Made by a program: the position numbers and the translations under genes. From positions 14,768,686 through 14,832,685 of the forward strand of contig JAPXFY010000023.1 of assembly GCA_030674185.1 (NCBI GenBank): DNA of 64,000 bases. The letters run 5' to 3'. The notes beneath the pieces were generated by a model. The model had not been told where the DNA came from. It worked only from the letters and a program-made list of their open reading frames with translations, and did no database searches. Source of the stretch: Monoplex corrugatus (lineage: Eukaryota; Mollusca; Gastropoda; Littorinimorpha; Ranellidae). Shown here piece after piece: positions 11,130 to 25,400 of this stretch; the first letter of the stretch is position 1; each line of letters opens with the position of its first letter.

Positions 11130-11375
11130 CTTGAAGTTCTAAATCGGTGCCAGTCAGAGAATCTAAATTAGCTTCATCCGAAGGATTCTAAAAGCGGTGT
11201 CTCCCAAAGACATCTGAATGACTTTCAGCCAAAGGATTTTAAAACGGTTTCACCCAACTCTTAATTGGTTTCATCTAAAACAGTGTCACTCAAAGAATTA
11301 TAAATCATTTCACCAAACAAATTCTAAGTCAACATCACCAGAAGGATTCTGTATCAGTATTACCCCAGAAAATCT
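11130..11375. repeat. Degenerate tandem repeat, unit about 30 bp
   Basis: Versions of GGATTCTAAA followed by CGGTTTCACCCAA recur about eight times with many substitutions. It looks like an old decayed minisatellite. The short motif CATTAAAGATCCTGTGAGCC near 11540 resembles the SINE domain seen at 34817 and 43290. The rest of 10870-12646 shows nothing. Confidence 0.55.
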
Positions 11376-12646
11376 GTTGGCAGGCACAATTGCCAAGGAA
11401 TCAGGACATCGATTGGAAGGTCTGACTTTGAAATGTCTCAGAATGGCCTGGTGATAAAGTGTGAAGGTTTTTCAGACCTGTATGCGCTGCCTTGCTAATG
11501 CCTGAATGTGTCTTCATGTGTGTAGAGCATCAAACACATTAAAGATCCTGTGAGCCATTTGGTGTTCAGTGGCTTAAGGAAACAAAAAATTACCCAGATT
11601 TGAACGCAAAAATACCCAGCATGTATGTCAATCAAACACAAAGCATGCAAATTGCGCAGCAACACTACACTTGCATAATGCAAGTTAAACAACGAAAGTA
11701 GGCCTACACACATCTGAGAAAAAACTGCTTGGAATGTTTAAAATATCTGTTGTTTTTTATTTGCAAGATTTGGACACAGGACTTCTTCAAGCTTTATACA
11801 AACCTCAGGACAGATTTGAAAGTTTGACAATGACAGACACCTAGACCCTTGCGGGTGATTTGTATTCATGGACTGTTAACTACTAATGCATGGATCTTCA
11901 GTTTTTGTGTTTACGGGTTCAGTGCAGTGCCATTCCATACCCCATCTCACCCACTCTTTAGAGATTTGTGAGCTTATTGATGGCTCAAAAGTCACAGTTC
12001 ATGGGCTAGCTTTTTTGTTTTAGATATACATCTATCTTTTGTTCTGAAATTGATCTTTGTCATTCCATGGAGCTGTTCTGTCAGAAATAAAGAATGACTG
12101 TACTGCGTTACCCACATTCCTTGGGTTTATTTTAAACTGGTTTAGATTGGTTCATGTGTTTGAGATGCTACTTAGTCTGTCTCATCTTCAGTCTGTGTTT
12201 TTTCTGAATAATAATGTGATTTTGTTTTGTGACTCGTATGTGTTTTTTTTCCTCGTTATTATTATTGTAAGTATTATTATTAATAATATGAATGTTATTG
12301 TAACAGTTATTATGAGCATTATGTCATTTCTGTATGTGTCAGTATTTATCTATTCATTTATCTATTTCTTTATGTATTCAGAATAATTTTTGTTATCAAC
12401 CTTATAACTTTAAATATTATTATTCATCCAAGTTAGTCTTGTTGAGGTATTTTCTTTATTAAAAATTGTTATATCTTATTATTAAAGAACAGTTTCTGAA
12501 TAAGTACAGACAAAAATGTGTGGCATTCAATAACATTACAATTTTAACACAGTTCTGTGATTTTAGGTGTCATTTGGTTGGTGTGTTTATCTGAATGTGA
12601 TGTGTAAAAGGTGAAATGTGTTTGCAGATGTGCATAATAATTATGT

Positions 12647-12661
12647 TTTGTTGTGTGTGTG

Positions 12662-12719
<58 letters not shown>
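12647..12719. repeat. (GT)n microsatellite
   Basis: A GT run of about 70 bases with one GGGG interruption. The following 12720-13239 holds only AT-rich unique sequence. Confidence 0.97.
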
Positions 12720-13239
12720 TTTCAAACATCACAAAAAATGTATGTGTGTATATGGCTCTATGGCATACATATGAACCACTAAATTTCAGTCACATCATAG
12801 TAACACGCTCATACGTAATATCGGGCCATAAACTATAGTAAACAGAAAACCACAGGTTTTTGTTTCATTTTGTTTTGCTTTTTGAAAACACAGTTTACTG
12901 ATGTTTTTATATGTATATTCATTCAATCACTAAAGATCTCTTCATTTGGACAGAGTGAAAATCGGACAATATTCACAACATGAGTTTGCCTCTAGCGTGT
13001 AGAAATGTTATAAATATATTTTTGATGCAATTTTCTGAGTTTGCATGATGTTTTATTTCAGACACCATAGTACTTGGAAAGCAATAAAAAGCATAGTAAT
13101 AGTATCGGTAAGCCATAGGCTACTTCTTGACATGTTTGATGTGACTTTTTTTTCATTGCACGTGGAGAGATTTCTTTCGTGTTCACTTTTTTTTGTCCTT
13201 TTTTTTTGTCCCATTTTCTAGGCCACTTTAATGGCCACT

Positions 13240-13608
13240 GAAATTTTTACAATGCGATGATGATGATGAGGAGGAGGATTATAGATTGATGAGACTGCAT
13301 GACAGGGCTATATTCTACAGTCACTGTCATAAGATATCCTGGCATCAACCAGGCCCAAAAGATACAGACACCTGTAGTGTTGGTCAGTGCATCTGAGGGA
13401 CATCTTCAATAACACATCCATGAAGTGGCTGAGGATCGATTGTGTGGTCCTGGTCTTCCCAATGAGCCCACAGCATGTACAATTCTGGGGAGGAGACAGA
13501 TGGAACTGAAAAATCCCGTAACAATTTTTAAAGATATTGATGGAGATTCGAACCCACAACCTTCCAGTCAGTAGTACAATGTGCTAACCACTACACCACA
13601 GTGACTGG
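13240..13608 (-). mobile_element. tRNA-derived SINE, minus-strand copy
   Basis: Read on the minus strand, it starts with AGTCACTGTGGTGTAGTGG, carries the B box GGGTTCGAATC, and ends in a (CAT)n tail seen here as GATGATGATGATGAGG. It shares its whole length with the plus-strand copy at 20971-21340. It is a non-coding Pol III-type retroelement. Confidence 0.85.
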
Positions 13609-13944
13609 TGATATGAAAAGTTTGTTTAGCGTAGAGAAAAAGCTCCCAACATCCAGTCTGTCTGCACATTTTTTATACTGTCCCAGGAAATGTTTTGTGT
13701 GTGGTCTCCAGTTTACCAACTGTAAATAGGTAGCCTACTTGATTTTCTTCACAGTTTAGGAAGGTAAAACAGTGAGGCATTGGAGATGAGCACTGCCCTG
13801 AGAAATAGCATGATCTCTACCATCTCACATCCAAACGATCTCAAGTGTATGAGACATTGTTCTCCCATTTTTTTTTCTAATTTTCTTTTGTGGGAAGCTA
13901 AAACATGTGTGCACATCCACAGAGGTCTCTAGCACCTCACTCCC

Positions 13945-14063
13945 CTACTTCCTGAAGGAAGCTGGTGGATATGGTAAGGGAATGAAAGGGTTAAGTTTTT
14001 GCTTTGTCAAATGGTCGACAATGCAGGATTCTGATAGATACTGTGCAGGAGTTAAAGAGTTAA
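13945..14063. mobile_element. Truncated TTAA palindromic MITE (copy 3)
   Basis: Only the central hairpin and the right arm remain: CCTGAAGGAAGCTGGTGG, then an inner GAAAGGGTTAAG and an outer GTTAAAGAGTTAA end. The left flank (13921-13944) instead resembles one unit of the 102-bp array at the window start. Confidence 0.65.
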
Positions 14064-14956
14064 TGATTAGAATCTCTTAATCTTATATTTAAAAGAAAGA
14101 TGATTCCAAGCTTGCATGAAATCTTGCGGCAGACCTGTACAGTCCATTTCATGAGTAAAAGACAGTGGAACCTTTCCCATTGCACATAAATGTAATTCAT
14201 GAGACAGGGAGTGGGGAAGAAAAGTGCAATTAAAACGGACTTAAAAATCAACTTCTTGACATGGATTTGGGAACAGATTCTACCACATTTCATTTCCCCA
14301 CTTTTCCTCCTGCTTTTTCATCACACACACACACACACACACACACACCAAGGTATCTGGTCATATCAACACCTTACTCTTTCTCTGTTTCCTGTGATTA
14401 GAATCTTTTTGTTGTGCATAATCTGGGCAAAATCATGAACCATTTGCCATGATTTGGGGTTGTTTTCACATCGCCCAATACACGCAAAATGAAACCACCC
14501 CAATGGGCAGCATTCATTATCACAAGCAACCACGGACCCATATTCCCCTGTTTGCAAAAGCTAAACAGACTTACGTACGTCTGTATAAATTCGTCCCGAA
14601 AACAAAAATTATTTTAAAAATAATCCCCAATGCTGATACAATTATTGAATTCAATACACTGATGATCATGATCTTCCAGTTCCAGGAAGATTGCTCGAGT
14701 GCGCAGACCAGATTGTTTAGGAATTTCATATGGATCAATATTCACAATTTTTCAATAGTATCTTTATTTCTCCATTGGATTGAGTTTTTCCGCATATTTT
14801 CATGCCGACGATGCTTGAGTTTACATTGTGATGGCGTCCTTACTTACGGTCGTCGTATACCGATAGCCAAAGGAAGTAATGGCCCTGTAAAGGGACACCA
14901 CTTTCACATCTTTCAGTAGTGTGGTAGACTTACTGTTCGTAAACATATTCGCCAGC
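14064..14956 (+). promoter_or_regulatory. Region upstream of CCDC12, with a short (CA)n at 14323-14349
   Basis: This is the sequence before the CCDC12 start. I see no clear TATA box or initiator. Two TACGTACGT/TTACGGTCGTCG-like CpG-containing motifs sit around 14570 and 14840. Assignment as promoter/5'UTR is only positional. Confidence 0.35.
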
Positions 14957-15094
14957 ATGGCGTCTGTAGGAACTCTAGAAGAACAGGCCAGGAAAAGAAA
15001 AGACCGATTACGTACTCTGGGCAAAAAAAGAAGGGAGAAGATACGAGGAAGACAAACATGAAGCAGAAACGGATGGACAACAAAAACTGCCAAA
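14957..15094 (+). CDS. CCDC12: CCDC12 exon 1 (frameshifted at A7)
   Basis: The start ATG is in a CCAGCATGG context. The first 23 codons read well. After the A7 run the protein-like frame moves by one (EGRRYEEDKHEAETDGQQ then KLPK) and reaches donor CCAAA|GTATGA. The final AA joins the G of exon 2 to give Lys. Confidence 0.85.
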
Positions 15095-15800
15095 GTATGA
15101 ACACATATTGATATTTGATCAGTCGTTATCTTCGTTTGCATGCCTTTGCTCAGTTTGCTGCAGTTTGCATGATGATGATGATTTAATCATTTACTTATTA
15201 AACTAGATTTAGCCTACAGGTTTAGCCTATTTTGCTTTTCAAGTTCCTGTGAATTTTGATTTAATCATTGGCTTCGCTCGTAAACTCAGAAAACTTATAT
15301 CTCCAATGTTTTGCTTGGTGTATGCCTTTGGCCCCAATCAAACAGGAGTTCAAGATCAAATGTGAACTTTCATGAATGTTTTATGCAGGGGTGCGAAACA
15401 ATGCACTGCATTGATGATTGATTTAAATATTTTAGTGTGTTAATTCAAAGGACGTGTTTTCCCCATTTCTGAATCCTATGGCAAAAAGGTATGGCACAGC
15501 ACGTATGTGCTCAATAAAGATTGGAGGCATCGGCAGTAATAGACTTATGTTCGTTTCTATGACTTTATATAATATTAATAATTATAATAATTACAATATT
15601 TTAGATAGTGTAAAATCTTGATTGAAATCTAACTAGAGGATGAGAATTATTTCTATGACTTTGACTAAAGGATGAGAATTAAGTGAAACGGGCACTTGTG
15701 GACAGTTGCTCTCTCGGTAATGGAGGATACAGATTTGTTTCTTGGTGATACAGAGGCTGTGTTGGATACACAAAAAGAACACACACACACACACACACAC

Positions 15801-15837
<37 letters not shown>

Positions 15838-16444
15838 TTTTTTAATATTGTTATTATTAACCATCACTTTTTTTTTACACATACACATGGGCTTTACCTT
15901 CCACACCTGTGTATGAGGTGTTTGGAGTTTAGAGAGGAGTCATTGCACCCAGACAGTTCCATATGCACTCCACCCAAATCTGTCAGCAGTTATCTGGAAG
16001 ACTCCCTAAGCCTACGCAAAACTAAGATGCACTAGTAGGGTCTTGAGGAGAGAGAGAGAGATGGGTATGGAAAGCATAAAGGAATGAAACTATTTGTCGC
16101 CTGTCTTCTTCTACCACTGTACTACTAGCTAGTCTAAGCTTTGTAGTGTACCATTGTAAGTAGAACTAGAAAGGACATTTTGTTGCCCGTTTTGACACCA
16201 GTTGCTTCAAACTGACAAGTGTAACAGCTGATTGGGGGAGAGGTTATCTGGTGTCACAAGTATGAGCAGCTGTAATTTACTGTGTAAAAAAGCTGGTGTG
16301 TAACTGTGTGTGTGTGTGTGTGTGTGTGTACACATGATGTTTCGAATGAATCTTGACCACCTCAGCATTTCCCCAGCAATTGCCATGAACATGAACAGCA
16401 TCCAATTTTCACAGTTGATTGTTTCATTCTAATTTGCTGAACGT

Positions 16445-16479
<35 letters not shown>

Positions 16480-19400
16480 TGAGTCAGACATGTTTACACT
16501 CTGCATTGACTGCAGCAAACTCTGCATTTCACTGTGAACTCCACAACTTGCTTTTGCTGTAAACTCTGCATCTCAAGTTTCAGTGTCAAATAAATTTACC
16601 AAATTGTTTTAAATGTTCTTTCCATTTTTTTCTATGTGCTCCAGTCAGCCACATTTCTTCAAGATGGCAGAGAGAATGTGTGAAACAGACACAGTTATCC
16701 ACTGAGATCAAGATAAGACCAATAATGAAGAAACCCAGGGTTACTTCACAATCATTCATTCCTATATACGAGGACAAGTTTTCATGTTTAATTTTTCTCG
16801 TAAAGGGAAACAGTATCATATATCTCATTCAAGAGTAGGAGGCTGGCTGACTGTTAGCGCCAGATTGAGAGTAGCTCCACGAACGGTGCTCCGAAGATTA
16901 GTTACATGCTAGAGAGAAAGAGATACACAAACAGGAGGGAAAGATAGTGGAAATGTAGAGACAGACAGACAGAAATGGAAGCGGGAGGAGAGAGAGAGAG
17001 AGAGAGAGTTGGCAGGTTGAACAAAAAATCTCGAAGGTCTAGAAAGAGAGGACTTGGAAAGGGGGAGAGGTGGAATTGTCAAGGTCAGTAACAGTATCAT
17101 CCGGATCCAGTTCAGATCTCAGCCCACCTATTACCACCCTCCCGTTTTCTTAATGCCCTCCTCCATATTCCTTTCTGACATGTTATGTGTTACAGTATGG
17201 CAGGGACACTGAATAGTGAATTAAAAAGTGAAATTATACAGATTTGTTGTTGTTGTTGTTGTGGTCATAAAATGGAAGTCAGTTTTGTTGTTGTTTTTCA
17301 GTTTATGTAGATTACATCTTTCACCATTGCTTTGGGAGAATGACAGACAGGTTTATCCACATCTAAAATCACAACCTGATTATTAGCTGTGATGTCATGG
17401 GAGACTTAGACACGCAGTGACACCACATGCAGTTTTTCTTGTAATCTGGACAGTCATCATCATCATGTGCCCTGCGTGTGGTGTTGGCAATCATGGCCCA
17501 TGATTCGAATTTATCCCTTATCGCTGCAAGTACATCTCCCACCCTCTCTGACCTCAGCCACCCAATATTCTCTCCCTGAGTCTACCTGTTGCTCTCTTTT
17601 CCTTAAGCTTTCCTGTTATGACCAGATGCTCTAATTTCTCTTTCCTTATAAAATGTCCTATAATGTTGTGTGTCTTTTCCTGGAAATAATTTTGCCTAGA
17701 AAAGGAGGTGGATGATGACAGAGGAGGTGGGGACTAGAAACATAAGTGCTAAGTGCGTATGTAAGCACAGGGAAAGAGGGGGGATGTTTGTAATAGCATG
17801 AGTATCAGTGTGCATGTGTGTGTGAGAGGGATCCTGATGATCCCTCATAGTTGTGCACATTGTTGTAGTGTGAGAGAGTGTTTTCTATGTTAGGAAAACA
17901 TGGTCTCACAGCAGGCAAGCCTGGCAGGTTTCACTCTGGAAAGCCTGCTCATCTTAAAGTCAGCCTCCATAGGATCAGTGAAAGCAGTCAAGAGGATGTT
18001 AGTAACACCCCAGGTGAATTAAAGAGTGCTTATACCCTTAGGTTACAGAAGAAAGAGTAACTGCAACTGCGGATTTTACGTAGTTAACCTTTTTTTGCAG
18101 TCATGGGAATCATTGTACCATCTGTGGAGGTGGATGGCAGAGTCGGCCAGGCCAGGACGGCAATCGGGAGGATGACAGGCATTCTTGCCAGCAAATGCCT
18201 ATCGGTTAACATCAGAAAGAGAGTCCTTGAATGTTATATAGAACCAATGCTGTTGTGTGGATGCGAGGTGTGGACATTCAGCAAGCAAAGCCAGAGCAGG
18301 ATTGAGGCAGCCGAGATGTGGTTTCTCAGAAGAATGTTGAGAATTCCATGGACAGCAAAGAAAACAAGCGAGACAGTCTTGATGGAGGCAGACACAGGTG
18401 GATCACTCATAAGGAAGATTGGGAAAAGACAAGCAACATTTATAGGCCATTTTATGAGGAAGGGGGATTTGGAGCACTTGGTCACAACGGGAAAGCTGGA
18501 GGGAAAGAGAGCACCAGGTAGACCCAGGAGAGAATGCAGGACGGACTTGCAGAGTGGCTGGGGATGAAGAGGGGGGGGAGATGCTGGGGGCAACGAGAGA
18601 TAGAGATGGTTGGAAGTCCATGGTTGCCAACGCCATGCGGCAGGGCACCTGATGATGATGATGATAATGCATTATGGGCTGATGAAACAAAAAGTCCTCA
18701 TTTGGGATCAAAACTCATTTTGACATGAAACTCTTCATAGGTCACGCAAGGGGTCAACAGATCTGGTGTGTGATTATCATAGTCTGTCAGTGTGTGAAAA
18801 GATCATACATCTTATGAGTTTAGTCAGTAAATGTGGTATGTGTCAATGACAGCAAATAATGTGAGAAAAAATATCTGTATCGACCTCCTCCTGGACCCAC
18901 GTTAAAATTCATGATGACATTTCATAAACCAGCACGAACACAGCAGAGTATAAGCTTGCTGTCCCAGGTAAACATGGACCCATCTTTACATTGGGGCTCC
19001 ATGGTTTCAGATTTTTCTTGGTCAGTTGTGTTCCAATCTGATAAAGAGGATTACAGGGCTTAAAACATTCCGCATCTGGGCGGAATTCTGCGATTTCGGT
19101 TTGTCAAAAAAACAACAACCAAACAAACGAACAAACAACAACAACAACAACAACAAAACTGAAAGGAGCAAGGCATCTGTGATCGGCTTGCAAGCGTTCA
19201 TAGCAATGGCGCGCAAGTTATGGCCCTTGATTTGCCCCCAGACCCCCCCCCCTAGTTTCAGTGGGTTTTTTCCTCTTCCTGTTTTAAGCCCTGAGATTAG
19301 GAAAAGACAAGCAACATTTATAGGACATTTTATGAGGAAAGGGGAATTAAATTAGAACACCTGGTCACAACAGGAAAGCTGGAGGGAAAGAGAACACCAG

Positions 19401-22400
19401 GTAAACCCAGAGAGAAAATATTGGACGGACTTGCAGGGTGGCTGAAGACAGAGAGAGTGGAAGATGTACTTGCAGTGACAGGAGATAGATTCTTGTGGAG
19501 GGCCATGATCGCCAACGCCATGCAGCAGGGCACATGATGATGATGGCTGTGTTCCAACTCGCACAGTGATTTCTGTATCTATGATTTTTTGTTATAGGCC
19601 CGTGTTCCGTAGTTATCGGCCACAGGCAGAAAAACTGCAGGACAGTGTCTTACCTCGCATCGAACCTGGGGATGGTAAGTCAAACAAGCAGCTAGATACT
19701 GCCCTGCAGTCAGCCCACAGATGGACACAGGCACAGCAAATACGTATCACCCCTAAGATGGATACAGGCACAACAAACACGTCAACCCACAGATGGACAC
19801 AGGCATAGCAAACACATGTCAACCCAATGATGGATTCAGGCACAGCAAACACATGTTCAACCCACAGATGGACACAGGCATAGCAAACACATGTCAACCC
19901 ACAGATGGACACAGGCATAGCAAACACATGTCAACCCAATGATGGATTCAGGCACAGCAAACACATGTGAACCCACAGATGGACACAGGCATAGCAAACA
20001 CATGTCAACCCAATGATGGATACAGGCACAGCAAACACATGTCAACCCACAGATGGACACAGGCATAGCAAACACATGTCAACCCAATGATGGATACAGG
20101 CACAGCAAACACATGTCAACCCACAGATGGACACAGGCATAGCAAACACATGTCAACCCACAGATGGACACAGGCACAGCAAACACATGTCAACCCACAG
20201 ATGGACACAGGCATAGCAAACACATGTCAACCCAATGATGGATACAGGCACAGCAAACACATGTCAACCCACAGATGGACACAGGCATAGCAAACACATG
20301 TCAACCCACAGATGGACACAGGCACAGCAAACACATGTCAACCCACAGATGGACACAGGCATAGCAAACACATGTCAACCCAATGATGGATACAGGCACA
20401 GCAAACACATGTCAACCCACAGATGGATACAGGCACAGCAAACACATGTCAACCCACAGATGGACACAGGCATAGCAAACACATGTCAACCCACAGATGG
20501 ACACAGGCACAGTAACACATGATGTGGCCTGACCATGTAGATGGCAAACAAAAAAATACGGAGGAGAAAGACTGAAATCTTGATTTATTATTATGTTTGT
20601 TTGTTTGTTTGTTTTTTAGTGTAAAACCAAGAGAGAATTTTCCTTTGTTTTGGAATTTATGTTATATCAGTTTCAGTTGAATGTGAAGATGTGTGTGCAA
20701 TAGTCATATTGACTGAATTGTTTCATTTCAGTGACAGAGGAAATTCAGACACAGCTTCAGTCTGGCAAATCAGAGCACACTGTCAGTGAAGTGGTGAGTT
20801 ATTCTTGTATACAAGCTGTATTCTTAGTTATACACATAGGAGAAAACCATACCACAGTTGACACAGGACAGGCGTTATTGTTATTAGTAAAACTGATATG
20901 CAGGGCTGACATGTAACATTTTCAGTTCATGGCTAAAAGACACCTTGCAAACTATTATTGATTACCCACCAGTCACCGTGGTGTAGTGGTTAATGCAACG
21001 GACTACCAACTGGAAGGTTGTGGGTTCGAATCCCCATCCATACCTACAAAAATCATTGTGGGATTTTTCGGCTCTAACCGGCACCTACCCAGAGTGGGCG
21101 TGCTATGGTCTCATTGGGAAGACTGGAACCACACAATAGAGTCTCATCCACCTCACAGATACGTCATTGAGGGGATTGCTCAAATCTTCTGACCAACACC
21201 ACAGGTGTCTGTATCTCTCTGGCCTGGTTGACGCCAGGATATATTATGACAGTAAGTGTAACCCTGTCACGCAGTCTCAATGCAAGATGGAACCCCATAG
21301 CATCATGATTATCATCCACATCAACATCATCATCATCGCATAAAGAAAACAAAAACAAAAACAAAGAAACCTGTTTCAGTTTCTGTGGCCATTAAAGTGG
21401 CGTAGAAAATGGGATGGAAAAAAAAAAAGAAGGCGAGCACAAAGGTAACCTCCCTGAGAGCAGTGATCCTAAAAAATAAAAAAAATGATTGATTACCCTG
21501 TTTAGAACCTAAATGCTGTTTCTGCTGCTTGAAATATTGAACCACCATGTCTTTGAAACCAGAAGAACAAGAAAACTAATATAAGCGCTTATCCAAAAAA
21601 CAAAACACAACAAGCGCAAATTTTCGGCCAACCAGCCTTTGTCAAGCGCGAAAGCACGGTCACAAACAGATCACAAACATCAAACAATGGATGATAAAAA
21701 CGGGACTAAAAACTTCCCTGCCGCCTTGTCCAGTGGGTAAGAAATCCCGTTTTTATCATCCATTGTTTGGTGTTTGTGATCTGTTTGTGACCGTGCGTTC
21801 GCGCTTGACAAAGGCTAGTTGGCGAAAATTTGCGCTTGTTGTGTTTGTTTTGTTTTGTTGGATACGCGCTTATATTGATTTTCTTGTTCTTCTGGTTCCT
21901 GTTTGCTTGGGTGCGGGCAGTCACACTTGTTTTGCACCATGTCTTTGTCAAAGCATTAACTGGATATTAACAGTTCTAATGAATTTCTTATCTTTCTCAT
22001 GAGTTTCTTCTCATTGTTGAAAGCGTAATTTTGTTTATCATAGTTAGCACAATTTTTATCTTCACCAATCTTCGAGGAACGAGATTACTATGCTGGCTGT
22101 TTGGTTCTTTTGACTCAAGATCTGATATCTTGAGTTCAGTCCCAGCCTGCAAGATTAAACATTGGCCTGTTCGCTGCCCATATGGAATTGTCCGAGTGCG
22201 ATGAATCCCTCTTGAACAAACTCCAAACTCTATGAGAGAATGTAATGTGGATTTGTTTCATGTGGTGTTTGGATTTCATCAAAACCGAATGTGCTTTGTG
22301 TTGACAGCATTTAACACCGAGTTCAAGAAGTTTAGAGTCTTTTCAAGAGAGATTCATCGCACTTGAATAATTCCATATGTGCTCCACCCAAATCAGCCAG

Positions 22401-25400
22401 CAGTGGTTTAGCAGACTGCCTGGCGTGCAGAAAACCCTATGCGCTGGCAAAGTTTTGAAATTAGGAGGAGAGGGACCTATGAAACATTAAGCTGACACCA
22501 CCAGAATGATGGAAACATTAAGATGTGCATGAAACAGGCCAGGTTTTTAATGTTCTGCTGATAGTGAACTTGAGATAACAGATCTTGAGTCCACAGTTCT
22601 ATCAAAAGAACAGCCAGCCTGCAAGAAAAAAAACAACAACTGCAACCCCCTTAACCCTCTTGTATTTGCATTCTAGAGAGCTGAACTGCCCCTAGATTTC
22701 GAATTTTCTCAAGCTTTTTCCCCCCAAATAGGGTTACTCTGTTCATGAGTACACTGTGAGCATGTCTGATCAGATATAAAGCTTAGAAATTTGTCAGGTG
22801 TCGGTAAACATGCTTTATTTCCATATCCAAGTGAATATGTCTTACTAACCACTGCTTGTCGTGTCATTGTCACCAAAGATGTCATCAAACATGAATAAAT
22901 AAGTGACATATATATGAAAACAAGAGAAGTACACCTATACGTGACCACAACACATACAGATGAGTAATGAATTAGAGTATGGCTTAGCTAAAGTGTCTAA
23001 CAGCATTTCCATGTGATAGTACTCACAGTGGTCACCCCAACCACATTTCGCGCCCAAGCATAAGTGAATGGATGTGTGTGTAGTGCTAAATTTCCCAAGA
23101 TCATCTCATTGGATGATGCCAAGAATGTTTGACCAATTGTCAGTTTCCCAGGGCCAGAAACATGTGATCAGTAGGTGATCAAAATAGCCCATGCTCGTGA
23201 CCAACTTTTACGGTCAGGTACGGCCATAACGAAGCGCTAGGCAGTGCAGGCGGAACTGTCGGCTGTGGTCATAATGAAGCTGAGGGTTAAAGAGCAAACC
23301 TATGAGCCCTGCATAAATCACATGACATCCAAACCAACTTAGCTAATGGGGCTAGAAATTAAGGTCTAGATGTGTTGTAATAGATCATGATCTCATTATA
23401 GTGTGGATATATAGAAATGTTATTTAAAACTTTTATTTCTTTGGTAAGTAAGAAATTATTGCAGTTATTGTACCTTTTCTCACACAGGACAGAGCAGCAG
23501 GGAAGTTTCAGTCTTTTTCTCCAAATTTTTGTATCTGGTGTTTGTTTGTTTGTGATCTTATGCTTGACAAAGGCCAGTTGGCCGAAACTTTGCACCTGGC
23601 TTGTCTTGTTGTATTAAATACACATTCTTATTTTTTTTTCGTGTTTTTTCTGGTTCCAGTTATTGTGTATGAAAGATCTTATTCATCTAACCATATACCA
23701 TACTGTATTAAAACCAGCCTGCACAAACTGTGCCCTTTTTTTTTTATGGATTTATAGGCCCTACCTGTTCTGTGAGTTTAACCCTTTGACTCCCACACCC
23801 AATCCACCAACAGCAAAAACTTATACCTTTGATTTCCTCATTCTTGCAGGAAGCTGGTGGATAGGGTGAAGGAGTCAAAGGGTTAAGTTTTTGCCTTGCT
23901 AGCACGGTTGATAGTGCAGGATGCTGGTGGACAGGGTATGGGAGTCAAAGAGTTAAGGATTAACAGTTTTTAGGTAAGACTTGCACACTCAGAATACAGC
24001 TCAGTCTTTTGAATTTTGTGTTTGTTTATTCATATTTGTGTGTGTGTGTATTTTTATTTGTTTATTGGTTTGCTCGCTTTAAATGTGAAATTGTATACTT
24101 GTCCTCTTTCAGGATCTAGTGAACCTGGCCCCCAGGAAGCCTGACTGGGACTTAAAACGAGACTGTGCCAAAAAACTGGAGAAGCTTGAAAAACGCACAC
24201 AGAGAGCCATCGCTGAACTCATCCGTGGGTGAACATCTAGATAATTTCACCTTTGTGGGAAAATGTCAGAATGGAGAAGTTGAATATTGAGAAAGTGTGG
24301 GGGGAGGAGCTGGGGGGGGGGGGGGAGAGGATCTTTGTAAATTTATTGTTTGTGAAAATACGTTACAGTAGAAAAAAATGCTCCTGGTTGTTCGGTTTCT
24401 AACGTATTATTATTTTCTCACTGGACAGAGCAGCAGGGAAGTTTCAATCTTTTTCTCCTAATTTTTGTATCTGGTGTTTGTTTGTTTGTGATCTTATGCT
24501 TGACAAAGGCCAGTTGGCCGAAAATTTGCGCCTGTCTTGTCTTGTTGTATTAAATACGCATTCTTATTCTTTTTTTGTTTTTCTGGTTCTTATTATTATT
24601 TATTAACTTGTTTATGTTTATCATTTATACCTAATTAAAACCAGATAAATGCTGCTCATAATTTGTTTATGGAGATGATTGTTTAACTGATTGTATGATT
24701 TGGTTGAAACAAAATGCGAAGATAAATATGCTCTTGCATTTTATCTAGAGGCCCATGTCTAGTCATAGCAATCTAGCATTTTTTTTTTTATTATCATGAT
24801 GAGCAGCTAATACTTACGGAACAGTTATTAGTTACTGATATGTTTGTTTGCAGATGAACAGTGTAGGCCTGCATGTGATAATGACAAAGTGATTATTGGT
24901 GAACTTTGTATGAGATCGTTGTAATAATGGAACAGTTTTTATTGACCATTTTCAGAACTTTATGGTCATTGTGGTAATGGAACATTGATTTTTTACCAGT
25001 TTTTTTTTTTCAGGCGAACTTTGTATGTATTATTGTGATAATGGAATAAGTGATTATTGACATCTTTTAACCCCTTGACTGCCTAGAACGTAACTGTCAC
25101 ATTGTGGTTTTGGTAGTAGCAGGCGCCTAACAACGTGAAATTCACGTTCATTTTTCGTTGGCTTGGCCTGGCAAAACTATAAGGGAAATAACACTACAAA
25201 CTGTTTCACTGTTATCTAGGAAGGTAAAATCAGGGTTGTAGCCCTTCAATTGTTGGCCAATGATTGGCTAGTCACCGTAGTTTTTCTTGGAATTTCTAAG
25301 ACTTTCAGAGAAACTGATTAGCATATCCAAGATGGCGGACGCTTCAGGCAGCTTGTCTGGTCGACCAGTTCGATCAGTTTTCCGACGGTTTTCCGTATTG

